This document shows positions 19,562 to 29,910 of a stretch of DNA of 64,000 nucleotides, in pieces (the first letter of the stretch is position 1; the number at the start of each line of letters is the position of its first letter). Source of the DNA: Cladorrhinum sp. PSN259 (taxonomy: Eukaryota; Ascomycota; Sordariomycetes; Sordariales; Podosporaceae). Made by a program: the position numbers and the translations under genes. The DNA lies in contig MU867094.1 of NCBI GenBank assembly GCA_033725935.1, positions 1-64,000 on the forward strand, in the 5' to 3' direction. The notes beneath the pieces are model-generated. The model was not told the origin of the DNA, ran no database searches, and saw only the letters and a list, made by a program, of their open reading frames with translations.

Positions 19562-20948
19562 ATGGCGTACACAGATGATGCAGTGCTCTCGAAGCTGTCT
19601 GCGCTCAATGAAAGCCACGACAGCATAGCGACCACCGCACAATGGATCATGTTTCATCGGTAAGTGTCAATTCGATCACGGTAACAACGATGACAATGCT
19701 AATTGTAAACTCAGCCGACACGCAGCCCAAACAGTCCACTTGTGGCTCACCAAGCTGAAGGATCTGCCCAGCGCCAAGAGGCTCAACATGATTTATCTTG
19801 CGAATGGTCAGTATAAACCACCCAATCGTGACATTTGCACTACAGGTTTAACACTATGGCCAACAGAGGTTACTCAACAAACGAAAGCACGCCATAAGGA
19901 GGACTTCATGAATGCATTCGCTCCATTTATTGCCGACGCCATTTCCGTTGCGTACAAGGGAGCAAGTCCAAATGTTCAGGATAAACTTCGTAGGGTCGTC
20001 GATGTGTGGAAAGAACGCAACATATTTGACAAAGAGATCCTGCAGGCCGTTTATTCCAAGATTGCCGGTATGTTATAAATCACTGTCCATCATGAGTAGT
20101 ATCATGGGCTAATATTAGGTGTAGAGATCGATAAGACGCGCCCCGCAGCAGCAGCTGGTGCAGGCTTTGGAGCAGGATTTCGGTCATCAAGCCCTGCGGT
20201 TCCTCCTGAGCTTGCTCCGCTCTTGACACAGCATGAAGCGATTAGCAAGAGCCTAATTCCTATGAAGAGCGCCCTTACTACCGCCCAGTCTGAATACGAA
20301 AAGCTGACCGACCCAACTGCCCAGTTCCCTGCTCTGTCTGTCCAGGCTGCTCGCCTGAACGGTCTACTGAAGACGCTTGCAAATGCTGAAGGTGCCGTCG
20401 CAGAGAGCATGCGGACCCGCAAGGAGATGATCCAGAGCTTAGAGAAGCTTCTTGCCGCCAATCAGCAGGCATTGGAAGAGGAAGAAGGACACATGAAACA
20501 GCTCAGCGGGCGCCGAACCGAGATCGAGCAGAACAAGAACACCATTGAAAATACCATTATTATTGGCCAAGCCACCAACAACCAAGAGCAGGGACCACCA
20601 GGCGAGCGCACTTCTACTGAACCTGAGCGACCACAGGTCGAGGCTTTGACACCACCCCACAATAGCGATGCCGACCATTCCTATCATGGCTTTTCCGCTC
20701 AGAACGGAGGTCATCATCCCGTTGCCTTCCATACTCACCACACGGGTGCATCTGCGCCACAGCCTGCATTTTCGTCCTCCGGCATAGAAATCCTCTCCAA
20801 TCTCGCGTCGCAATATCAGGCTGTTCCTCTTATTGGTTCTAACAAGAAGCGCAAGCTGAACTCGGACGAGTTTCCGGATTTGGGAGGGGACGATGGCATC
20901 GACGCCGATGTTAAGGAGATGCTTCGCAAAGATAGCCGGGGGAACTGA
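19562..20948 (+). CDS. rtt103: Rtt103-like CID-domain transcription termination factor
   Basis: Four exons: 19562-19659, 19715-19806, 19867-20067 and 20119-20948, giving 406 aa, all GT-AG. Residues 1-135 form a CTD-interacting domain (MAYTDDAVLSKLSALNESHD, ATTAQWIMFHRRHA, LKDLPSAKRLNMIYLANEV, VDVWKERNIFDKEIL), the fold that binds the Ser2-phosphorylated RNA polymerase II tail. The middle is a predicted coiled coil (about residues 180-270, many Leu/Glu/Lys). The C-terminus holds a basic NLS-like KKRKL followed by the acidic DEFPDLGGDDGIDADV. In yeast, Rtt103 couples CTD binding to Rat1-dependent termination. RPRD-type proteins in animals share the architecture, so the precise orthology (Rtt103 versus RPRD) is inferred. 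Confidence 0.9.
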
Positions 20949-21664
20949 AGGTCAGATAGGTATTGGACTGGGGATATGAGGAGAAAGGCGAGATTGTATA
21001 CAATCCTGATAGAATCAACCCTTTGGTTCATTGAGGCTTTGTTTTTTTCATGTTTCTAGCTTTGGTCAGCTTTGTACTTGCGGTATTGGTTTCGTTGCGG
21101 GATATTGGTGTTGGGATTCGGATCTGCATGGCGAAAAATTTCCGGATTAAGTTTGCATGTATTCAATATTTACTTTGTCAACCCGTTTGTTGTATTGTTG
21201 TATAGAATATACACGCTGCTTTAATTCGAAGTTATGTACGATGACATCTTACTAGCACTCTCCTTGATGCCAAGCCAGACAACAACAAAGACCCCTGAAG
21301 CCGCTGCCAAGCAAGGTGAAAACAGTGGGTCGCGCTTGTGTTCGGTCCGCTCGGCGATTTGGATGACGGAATTTCGATGCCCAGAAATTTTGTTGACAAG
21401 GGTCCCTTTCGCCCGCCGGTCTAACCACCGAACCTCATCGATCCGGATTCGCGGTTTTTCTTCCCTGCATTTCTACTGCTTTTCCCTTCGACATTCACAT
21501 GGAAATTTTGCTGGGCATGGTCGGCCGAGTCCTCGCAACTGCCCACCACCTCTCATTCGACATGACAACCCCGAGGCAATTATTCCTCTTGAAATAGCGA
21601 GGCAGCCCGACACCAACAGGGTATTCGAAAGAGAGAGAAGCGAGCTAATTATAATCGATCCGTC
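20949..21664. other. Rtt103-like to MDL1 intergenic region
   Basis: It holds the 3' UTR of the CID protein gene and the MDL1 promoter and leader. An open frame at 21234-21797 overlaps the MDL1 start in another frame and is not supported. Confidence 0.55.
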
Positions 21665-24088
21665 ATGGCGGCTCCGGGAGCAGTCGCGACAGCAGCTTTG
21701 CGCCGCATGGTACTGCTCCCGCAACGCGCTTTCGGTCCCGGCGGAATTGGGTTTGCAAATGCGCCGTTCGCATCAATACCAACAGCCACAACATTAAGGC
21801 CGTTACCGACAAGTGTACCCGCAAAGCTACAACCCTGCTGTCGTCCGTTCTCCTCCGGCTCCGAAGCCGGGAGGATCCCCGCGATACCCAGACCGTGCAC
21901 ACCTACGACCCCGTGCTTACCGCTTGGACCTCGCCAATGGTTAGTGAGACCACGGTGGGCATCACCTGTTGGCGCCTTGCGCCAGCTTTCGACAAGCAGG
22001 CCAACATATCAAGAAGCCAAGGAGATTGTTGTCGGTAAAGACCAATCCCTCGTTAAGGAAGGATCAGAACAGGAGAAAGAGGTGGACCATCATCTTCAGG
22101 CACATGGATTCCAACGAAGCGCAAAGGCGGCCAAGGCTGCGCACGTCAATATGAGTGCGCGCCTGTCCAAGGAAGGAAAGGGACAGGAAGGCGGCAAGGC
22201 TGGCTGGAGTGAGGTATGGAGACTGTTCAAGATTGCTAAGCCAGAGATCAAATGGCTGGGTGTGGCATTTTGTCTGCTACTCATTTCATCTGCTGTCACC
22301 ATGTCGATTCCATTCTCTGTGGGCAGAATTCTGGACCTCTCGACCAAGGACCCGGCTGAGGATATACGACTGTTTGGCTTCACCATGACTCAGTTCTTTG
22401 CCGGACTTGCTACTGTGCTTACAATTGGTGCCACTGCCAACTTTGGCCGTATAATTCTCCTGAGGATCGTCGGCGAGCGTGTCGTGGCCAGGTTGAGGAC
22501 CCAGCTGTACCGGAGGACCTACGTTCAGGACGCCGAGTTCTTCGATGCCAACCGAGTTGGGGACCTCATATCGCGTCTGAACTCGGATACTGTTATCGTC
22601 GGCAAGAGTGTCACACAAAACGTCTCTGATGGTCTCCGTTCCCTGGTCAGCGGCGGTGCTGGATTCGTCGCCATGGCTTGGTTGAGTCCCAAGCTTACAT
22701 CGATTATTCTTGTCATGGTGCCTCCTATTGCTGTTGGAGCCGTCCTATATGGACGAACTATCCGAAACTTGAGCCGGCAGATCCAGAAAAACGTGGGTAC
22801 CTTGATGAAGATCGCGGAAGAACGGTTGGGCAATATCAAGACCAGTCAGGCTTTTGCTGGCGAGGTCCAAGAAATGCATCGGTACAGCAAGCAGGTCAAG
22901 AAAATTTTCGCTCTTGGTAAAAGGGAGTCTATCGTCTCGGCTACCTTCTTTGCCTCGACGAGCTGGGCTGGCAATATGACCATTCTCGCTATGCTCATTG
23001 TGGGCGGAAATCTAGTACGTTCCGGAACCATGACTCTCGGCGACTTGACATCCTTCATGATGTACACAGTCTTTGCAGGGTCCAGCCTCTTCGGCGTCAG
23101 CGGTTTCTATTCAGAATTAATGAAGGGTGTCGGTGCGGCGAGCCGTCTATTCGAGCTCCAGGACCGGGTACCGACCATCCCCCAGACCGTGGGCATGAAA
23201 GTAGTCTCAGCTCAGGGACCCATCAAGTTCTCAAATGTCTCCTTTGCTTATCCCACACGACCAGCGGTGTCAATCTTCAACGGCCTCGATTTCGAGATTC
23301 CATCTGGCAGCAATGTCTGCATCGTTGGCCCTTCAGGAGGTGGCAAGTCTACAGTGGCGTCTTTGCTCCTTCGATTCTACAACCCAACATCCGGCTCAAT
23401 CACGATCAATGGTGTGGACATATCCAAGATGAATGTAAAGTCACTTAGACGACGCATTGGCGTGGTGGCTCAGGAGCCGGTGCTCTTCTCGGGTACTGTT
23501 GCCGAGAACATTTCTTATGGAAGACCAACAGCTACCCGGGCAGAAATCATTGCGGCAGCCCAGAAGGCCAACTGCGGCTTCATTAGCGACTTCCCTGAGG
23601 GTCTAGAAACCCAAGTTGGTGCCAGAGGAGCACAGCTCTCTGGCGGCCAGAAGCAGCGCATTGCTATTGCCCGAGCACTCCTCAAAGATCCAGATATTTT
23701 ACTGCTTGATGAAGCGACCTCAGCTCTTGACGCTGAGTCAGAGACCCTGGTGAACCAGGCTCTCGCCAATCTGCTCAAGAGTCGCAGCACGACTATTTCA
23801 ATTGCTCACAGGCTTTCGACCATCAAACGGTCTGATCAGATCATTGTTATCTCAAATGATGGAACAGTAGCTGAGGTTGGCAGCTATGCTGATCTTAGCA
23901 GCAACATCGACAGTGCGTTCTCGAAGTTGATGGAGTGGCAGATGAGCGGTTCTGATGTATCTCCCGACCACCGCCCTCCTGGCACCTCGCATATCACAGA
24001 GGCTGAAGAGATTGAAGAGGACTTGGAACAGGAGGAAGAAGAAGAGGAGGAAGACATCTCCGAGGCCGAGGAAAATAAGAGACGTTGA
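21665..24088 (+). CDS. mdl1: Mitochondrial ABC half-transporter (MDL1/ABCB10-like)
   Basis: Intronless, 807 aa. A long basic N-terminus free of acidic residues for its first 60 or so positions (MAAPGAVATAALRRMVLLPQ...) fits a mitochondrial presequence. One ABC membrane domain starts near residue 197 (WLGVAFCLLLISSAV) and contains about six hydrophobic spans and the EFFDANRVGDLISRLNSD coupling block. One nucleotide-binding domain follows: Walker A G555-PSGGGKST563 with K561, Q-loop VVAQEPVLFSG, signature LSGGQ (658-662), Walker B LLLDEAT (D682, E683) and H-loop IAHRL. The C-terminus ends in a Glu-rich tail (about residues 775-800). Mdl1-type half transporters form homodimers in the inner membrane and export peptides from the matrix. 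Which of the MDL paralogues this is remains inferred. Confidence 0.92.
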   Translation: MAAPGAVATAALRRMVLLPQRAFGPGGIGFANAPFASIPTATTLRPLPTSVPAKLQPCCRPFSSGSEAGRIPAIPRPCTPTTPCLPLGPRQWLVRPRWASPVGALRQLSTSRPTYQEAKEIVVGKDQSLVKEGSEQEKEVDHHLQAHGFQRSAKAAKAAHVNMSARLSKEGKGQEGGKAGWSEVWRLFKIAKPEIKWLGVAFCLLLISSAVTMSIPFSVGRILDLSTKDPAEDIRLFGFTMTQFFAGLATVLTIGATANFGRIILLRIVGERVVARLRTQLYRRTYVQDAEFFDANRVGDLISRLNSDTVIVGKSVTQNVSDGLRSLVSGGAGFVAMAWLSPKLTSIILVMVPPIAVGAVLYGRTIRNLSRQIQKNVGTLMKIAEERLGNIKTSQAFAGEVQEMHRYSKQVKKIFALGKRESIVSATFFASTSWAGNMTILAMLIVGGNLVRSGTMTLGDLTSFMMYTVFAGSSLFGVSGFYSELMKGVGAASRLFELQDRVPTIPQTVGMKVVSAQGPIKFSNVSFAYPTRPAVSIFNGLDFEIPSGSNVCIVGPSGGGKSTVASLLLRFYNPTSGSITINGVDISKMNVKSLRRRIGVVAQEPVLFSGTVAENISYGRPTATRAEIIAAAQKANCGFISDFPEGLETQVGARGAQLSGGQKQRIAIARALLKDPDILLLDEATSALDAESETLVNQALANLLKSRSTTISIAHRLSTIKRSDQIIVISNDGTVAEVGSYADLSSNIDSAFSKLMEWQMSGSDVSPDHRPPGTSHITEAEEIEEDLEQEEEEEEEDISEAEENKRR

Positions 24089-25000
24089 ACGGATATGCCA
24101 GTTGATTGAACATAAACTCGGCATATGGAGAGCTGCTCAGAGTCCTGGTCAAGGGATGAAAAAAATCAACTCCCGACTTTGCCCGTTATAGACGGATGGT
24201 TCGGGCATATATATTTATATATGTATATCCGGGGTGGATATTTGCATACATATTATTTGGCGTCCGAGATGAAAGGAGAAATGTCTAGACCAAATCTCCA
24301 CTCAAAAATGGGAATGGATGTCGGTTTTTATTCGGTAATAGTACATGTGCATAGAAGGGTTTTTTTTTTACCGAAGTTGGATGGGACATAATAAAAGGCT
24401 GAAGTGTTTTCAACAGTGCCTGCATTGTTGTCGCCTTTTAATTTGAAGGCGTGATTTGAGTGGCGATTCCTTTTGTTATCTATAAGAGGCATCTTGATTG
24501 GGTTTTATTTTCTTTTATAATTACCACCTCCTCGTCCAGCACGTCGAGGCACTCCTCGATTCCCCGTGGGGCTACAGAGGTCCAGCTCCCGCCCGGTTAT
24601 GGTTGAGTGGCTTTATTCTTTTGTCTGTCGATCCGTACGCTCGAATCAACAGCAATTGAAGTTCATGACAGTCCACGACAAGGTCATCCCGCGTCCCCTG
24701 ACTTCCAATTGGGCAAACTCAAGGCTCACACTCTCACATGCGATGCACTCCAGCGTGGCGGTCCTGCAAAACTTCAGACAAAAATACCCCACCACACCCA
24801 CCCTTCGCCCGTGGCCCACGACCCCACAACCGTAGCAACGTGCCACCAGCAAAGAACCACTTTTTTCCCGGGGGCCTGTACTGAGAGAACCTATCCGTTA
24901 AAAACCCTGCCTCCGAAGTAGGACAGTCACAGCTGCATGATAGTTTCAGTAGTAATTCGTCCTAACTTCAAGGGAGTGGAAGATTACCAGTCGGTGTATG
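24089..25000. other. MDL1 3' region and promoter side of aspartokinase
   Basis: No supported gene. Short frames on both strands are GC-balanced but lack any recognisable protein. The right end probably contains the core promoter of the aspartokinase gene. Confidence 0.5.
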
Positions 25001-25766
25001 TACGGCGAGTACGAGTACGCCGTTACAAAATTTGACCCCTGGTTACCATACCTTAAATAGGTCGGTGACTCGACTCGACTCGCTTGGGAACTGTGGTTTG
25101 GCGACGTTCTGTCATCGTTGTTCTTGGTGATTTTCGTTTTCTATTTCTCGTCCTCTTTTCTCTCCTAGATCTGCATTTTCGATCCCATTGCCCGGCCTCC
25201 AGATCCTGTCAAGAGAGGGTGCGGAATCACCTTGCCGACCTTCCTGCGGAAATTCCATACCACCTAGCATCCCTTTCAGCATCATCCCGCACAACACGAA
25301 CGCCTTTTTGCTTGGCTCTTGCTTTTCCCATTCCCATAACGGGATCGACTCACATCCGAGTCTTTTTCTCAGTGCGTGCCTGTCGGATTTCACCCTTCGA
25401 GCTGCCTTTTCAGAGAGCTGAACGGGCATCCCGTACGTATACATACACATCACAACCCCAGCATACGGATACAGTACAAATATAGGCCCACCCCCGCCAA
25501 AAGCCTTCTTGATTCGCAACCTGGAAAAGTACCCTTTTTTCTCGTTCTCCCTTATACTCAACTGCCTCCTTCTCTCAACAAAGGTGCAATTGGACCCATT
25601 GTTCATTCCAGTCCTGCCTTCTTCAGGTTAAAGAGCAGTTCAGGCCAGTTTTGAGTGATTTTTTCTCATCGAGGCCGCTGCCATCAAACCGAAACGTCTT
25701 TTTTCGGTACAACCCCCGCCAGTTTGAGTCAACCAACCCAGACTTTTTTCGCCGTTCATCGGAAAC
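25001..25766 (+). promoter_or_regulatory. Probable long ATG-free 5' leader of aspartokinase, with TGA(C/G)TC motifs
   Basis: There is no ATG trinucleotide on the plus strand from 25001 to 25766, although about a dozen would be expected in random sequence of this size. The simplest reading is a long transcribed leader kept free of upstream start codons, so transcription would start near or after 25,000. A TGACTC core in a tandem GACTC run (25066-25081) and a perfect TGAGTCA (25725-25731) match the Gcn4/CPC1 general amino-acid control site, sensible for an amino-acid biosynthetic gene. The second site lies close to the start codon, so its function is uncertain. Confidence 0.55.
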
Positions 25767-27751
25767 ATGGCCCGGGCGCTCGTGAAGAACAACAGCACCA
25801 ACGGCTGGGTAGTGCAGAAATTCGGAGGCACGAGCGTTGGCAAATTCCCCGACAAGATCGCAGAGGACATCATTAGGTATGTATTCACATTCAACAAGAA
25901 AAGAAATGCAAAAGGGGCACGCTGACAGGGAGCATTCGGTGGGTGTAGAACACATGTCGAGAATAACCGGTTGGTAGTGGTGTGCTCTGCCAGGAGCACG
26001 GGGAAGAAGGCCACAGGCACCACAAGCAGGTAAGTTGCTAAAAATGCTGATGGTGATTTGATGGACGGGCAGTGTGTGATGTGTGGTGCATTTAGGCTCA
26101 TGCACCACACTGTCTCATCCCGATTTGTCGCACTGCATAACACACTCATTCCCCTTGTTCCTCCATCCGCACGCCTCCCCCACGCTCTGCACCCCGGACG
26201 ATCGGATCACAGATCACACGAGCGTGCCACCATCCCATTACCAAATGAGTTACGGGATTGCTAACAACGTGCTCTGGCGTGCAGGCTTCTAGAAGTGTTC
26301 AAGTTCCTTCGCGCCATTGTAGCCAATCCAGGTGACGAGGAGTCACAGGACGAGCTACTGAAGGATGCCAAGCGTGTTGTCCATGACATCTTCATTGATC
26401 ATGTTGATGCCGTTGAGACTTTCATTGGTGATGCCGATCTCAGGGAAGCCCTGAAGGAGGAGATTGAGAGGGACTGTCAACTGCTCAACGACTATCTCGT
26501 GGCTGCTAAGCGCTTCAATCTCGAGATTAACTCAAGGGCCAAGGACAGAGTTGTGAGCTTTGGTGAGAAACTGAGCTGCAGGTTCATGGCATCCCTGCTC
26601 AAGGATAGAGTGAGCCTTACATTGTTTGTCTGATGGTCTCCGATTTGCTAACTCAGTGTGAAAAGGGGGTCGCTGCCGAGTATGTAGACTTGGCCGACGC
26701 ATTCCACCTTGATAACTCAGCAGAAGTACGCCTCGATGCCGCTTTCTACCGAAAGGTAGCAGCCATCATTTCTAAGAAGATTGAGGCATGCGGGGACCGC
26801 GTACCTGTTATCACTGGCTTCTTCGGCAACGTTCCCGGAAGTCTACTCGACGGAGACATCGGCCGCGGGTACACAGATTTGTGTGCATCTTTGGCTGCCG
26901 TTGGCCTCAAGGCTGAAGAGCTTCAGATCTGGAAGGAGGTTGATGGTATCTTCACTGCGGACCCTACCAAGGTCCCCACTGCAAGACTCATCCCCTCTAT
27001 CACCCCTGCTGAGGCAGCAGAGCTCACATTCTATGGCTCTGAGGTCATTCACCACCTGACCATGGATCAAGTGATCAAGGCCCAGCCTCCCATTCCCATC
27101 AGAATCAAGAATGTCAAGAACCCACGCGGCGACGGTACCATTGTGAAGCCAGATCCCCTCCTGGCCGCGGACCAGCTTTTCCAGAGGCCAAGGAAACCTT
27201 CAGATCCTACAGCAAGGAAGAAGCCGAAGAGACCAACCGCCGTGACCGTCAAGGACAAGATTTGCATTCTCAATATTCACTCCAACAAGCGATCGATAGC
27301 GCATGCCTTCTTAGCTAGGGTATTCAGCATCCTCAGCCAGCAGCACATCTCGGTCGATCTCATCTCCACTAGTGAGGTCCATGTCTCGATTGCGGTGCAC
27401 ATGGCAAACTCGGAGTTCTCCAACTTTGACCAGGCCGTTGCCGAGTTGCGCGCCGACTGTGGCGAGGTCAGCGTCCTGCCCGACATGACCATTCTGAGCT
27501 TGGTCGGTGCCGAGATGAAAAACATGAGGGGTATCGCCGGCAAGATGTTCTCGACACTTGGTGAACACCAGATCAATATTGAGATGATTTCTCAGGGTAG
27601 GTACCGATCTTTATACAGACTTCTGCCGAGTCGTTTTATTAACTCTCTTTTAGGCGCCAGCGAGATCAATATCTCGTGTGTTATTGACGCACGGAATGCC
27701 GAGAGGGCCATGAATATTCTGCACACTAGCATGTTCACCTTCCTCGAATGA
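25767..27751 (+). CDS. hom3: Aspartokinase (aspartate kinase), Thr/Met/Ile pathway entry
   Basis: Five exons: 25767-25876, 25949-26029, 26285-26609, 26657-27596 and 27654-27751, giving 517 aa, all GT-AG. The N-terminus has the kinase signature VVQKFGGTSVGKF (about residues 15-27). It continues with ENNRLVVVCSARSTGKKATGTTSR and, in the fourth exon, GFFGN...GRGYTDLCASL and the VDGIFTADP block typical of aspartokinases. Two C-terminal ACT-type regulatory segments follow (ICILNIHSNKRSIAHAFLARV from about residue 365, and TILSLVGAEMKNMRGIAGKMF onward). These mediate feedback by threonine in fungal enzymes. The enzyme phosphorylates L-aspartate in the cytosol, the first step to homoserine, threonine and methionine. 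Length matches yeast Hom3 (527 aa). A long ATG-free leader precedes it. Confidence 0.96.
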
Positions 27752-28483
27752 AGATAAATCTTATGAACGTGTCATGAGATGGATGGATTTGGTCATAAAG
27801 ACAGCAATCGCTGTTATGGGGAGGAGGATAGAGTCTTAGAGAGGTGGAGTAGACTAGAGCTGTTGGAGGAAAGCTGTGTAGTGACGTCTAAACGATCCTA
27901 GTGTTGGTTTTGATAAAAGACATACCTTGGGTTGTTATTTACAAAGACAAAAAAGGTGGTGAGTAACGAGGGGTTAGTTGTTGAGGGTGAGAGAGGAGGC
28001 TGGGTACGAAATCAAGATGGGTATATATCATGGGCGGTTGGGACATAATAGACATGAAATCAATTTGAGCAAGGCATCGCCGTCATATAACTTTAATTCT
28101 GTGACGTTTAAATGATCATCTGAACCGCTATTTGTTTGCAGAGGCGAAACCTGAAGTGCAGTTGAACTGGTGAGTCTGTCGGCCACGTCACACCAAACGC
28201 GCCTACCGAATACTCCAAGGGAGCTCATGCTGATACAGTCATTGTAGATGTTGGTCCTGATCTTAGAGATATCGGCATTGTCCCAGGAAAAAAAACACTA
28301 CTGCTTGTTCGCTAATGAAATGGTATGTACAATGCAGAAAAGACACGAACCAACAGCCAAACTCTATGAACGCCAAAATTATCCCTTCATCCTTACTGAT
28401 CACAAACTCATAAATAGTGAAAACTTGCACAGAAAAATAAAATGCAAACCCGAAACCCGGTGGAAGCCCGTGAGGGGAGCCCT
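27752..28483. other. Aspartokinase 3' region
   Basis: This holds the 3' UTR and spacer. No gene is supported. It may also contain unrecognisable upstream parts of the transporter relic that follows. Confidence 0.5.
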
Positions 28484-28730
28484 CATGGTCATGCTCCTTG
28501 TCTGCTTCATGTTGTTCACCTTGACCTTCACCGACTTCATCATTGCTGATTTTGAGACCGCCGAAGTGATGGTAACATTGCCAACTTGCTGTTCAGTTGT
28601 GCTTGATCTTCTGCAGTCTTCTCGCCATCCCCGAGATCATGCCCAGATTCTGGATCTTCATTCACTATGTCAGCTCCTTCACCTATCTCGCCAGCGCCAT
28701 GTTTTCTGTTGCTGTTGCCAGGCGCTTCAT
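28484..28730 (+). pseudogene. Fragment of a PDR/ABCG-type multidrug ABC transporter
   Basis: Three short segments in different frames line up with the C-terminal membrane domain of fungal pleiotropic drug resistance transporters. In order they are MLLVCFMLFTLTFTDFIIA...FETAE, then GNIANLLFS, then CLIFCSLLAIPEIMPRFWIF followed by YVSSFTYLASAMFSVAVA. Family members read nearly the same across this block (an ETAGNIANLLFSLCLIFCG-like core, then PGFWIFMYRVSPFTYLVSG). At least two frame changes separate the pieces, and there is no nucleotide-binding domain or remaining membrane domain on either side. It is a decayed remnant, not a gene. The family call rests on pattern recognition without a search. 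Confidence 0.7.
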
Positions 28731-28894
28731 GTCCCGTAAACGGTTCCTCTCCCACCGCCTCTCTCTTATAGGCCTTCGCGATGGCCTATCTGATAGCCGT
28801 GCCCTAGTCGGCTTCCGTAGCCGCTCCATCACGTCTGGCATGCCCCGGGTTAGCAAACTGCCACTCTAGTGGTTACTCGAGGGCTGAATGGTCA

Positions 28895-29242
28895 TTAATG
28901 AACATACGGAATATATTGAATCCCATATTCCTCCTCTATCGTGGTACGGACGTCGTCTGGTAGCTGACCGGATACCTTGATGGCATATATACCTTTCACG
29001 TACTTGTCCAGCCGCTGCCATTTACCCACCCAGGACTTGGATGTATCCGCGACCGTGATGAGACCCTCGAACACTTGTGATGTACAGCTCTCAATCTGAT
29101 CGCTAGACCCTTGAAGGTGCAGGAAATTTTCGCAGTTGGGACAGCCCATCTCGCGGAAGCGCTGGACGGTCATGACGATGGAGCAGACCATGCAGGCACG
29201 CAGATAGCGCTGCTGGCCTGGGGCAACGTAGTTTTCTGACAT
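28895..29242 (-). CDS. spt4: Transcription elongation factor SPT4
   Basis: Intronless, 115 aa. The N-terminus carries the Spt4 zinc finger: LRACMVC (C17, C20) and MGCPNC (C34, C37). SKSWVGKWQRLDKYVKGIYAIKVSG then matches the family core, which is a small protein of about 100-120 aa. Spt4 pairs with Spt5 (DSIF) on RNA polymerase II to aid elongation. It is divergent from the SNF1 beta-subunit gene with about 670 bp between starts. PAF1/NuA4-type chromatin functions also occur in this window (EPL1 at 35-37 kb), but no operon-like link is implied. Confidence 0.96.
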   Translation of the reverse strand: MSENYVAPGQQRYLRACMVCSIVMTVQRFREMGCPNCENFLHLQGSSDQIESCTSQVFEGLITVADTSKSWVGKWQRLDKYVKGIYAIKVSGQLPDDVRTTIEEEYGIQYIPYVH

Positions 29243-29910
29243 TTTATCTCTTTAAGTGAAATGTGAAAAAGATATCTCCGATTCAGCTGTAAGAGTTTGG
29301 CGGTGATTAATCCGGGTTCCAAGTGTATGGGTGGTGATAATAGTTGATGAGACTGATGATTGTCGTTGTCGAATATGTTGACCAATGATAAGTGTTTCTT
29401 TGTTGAGGTTGAGTGAGCTGATGGAGTTTTGGGTGGCATTTAAAAGAGCCAAGAAACCAAGGTCGCTCGGTTTCCTGCATGGGTCGCACGGTTCAAGGCG
29501 CCCAAGAGTTAAGGTGGGGGCGAGGGGAAACCTTCCAAGATTCCCAAGTGGGAGGTGCTCGATTCCATGCAGTCAGTGGTTCCCATCCCCGGGTCTCCTT
29601 CCATAATCAATCATCATCATACTTGCCAATTTCTTGCTTTCAACATTTCAATTTTCAAGCCATTCACTGAATCGAGACACTTGAGGTATCTACGTGGCGA
29701 TGCGCCTGCCTGCCCTAACGGTGTGTTCTGAGTTGTCATTTGACTGTCTCATTTAATTATTATCGTATTTCCTATCGTCCGTCCGCGAGGTCACCTTATC
29801 GCTTCTGGTTGCTGGAGTGGTGGTCCACGGCGGTTCCAGTCACCAAAAGTCAATTCGCCCTGTGCTTGTCTCAAATCGCGAGCACGCCCCCTCTCGGGAA
29901 GTGAATTAAA
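29243..29910. other. Divergent promoter region, SPT4 / SNF1 beta subunit
   Basis: A 668-bp spacer between divergent start codons. Open frames here are short and unconvincing. Confidence 0.6.

Noticed and set aside
25112..25606. 164-codon minus-strand frame in the aspartokinase leader
   Set aside because: No domain or signal is visible. Long open frames on the opposite strand of an ATG-poor, pyrimidine-rich leader are expected by composition.
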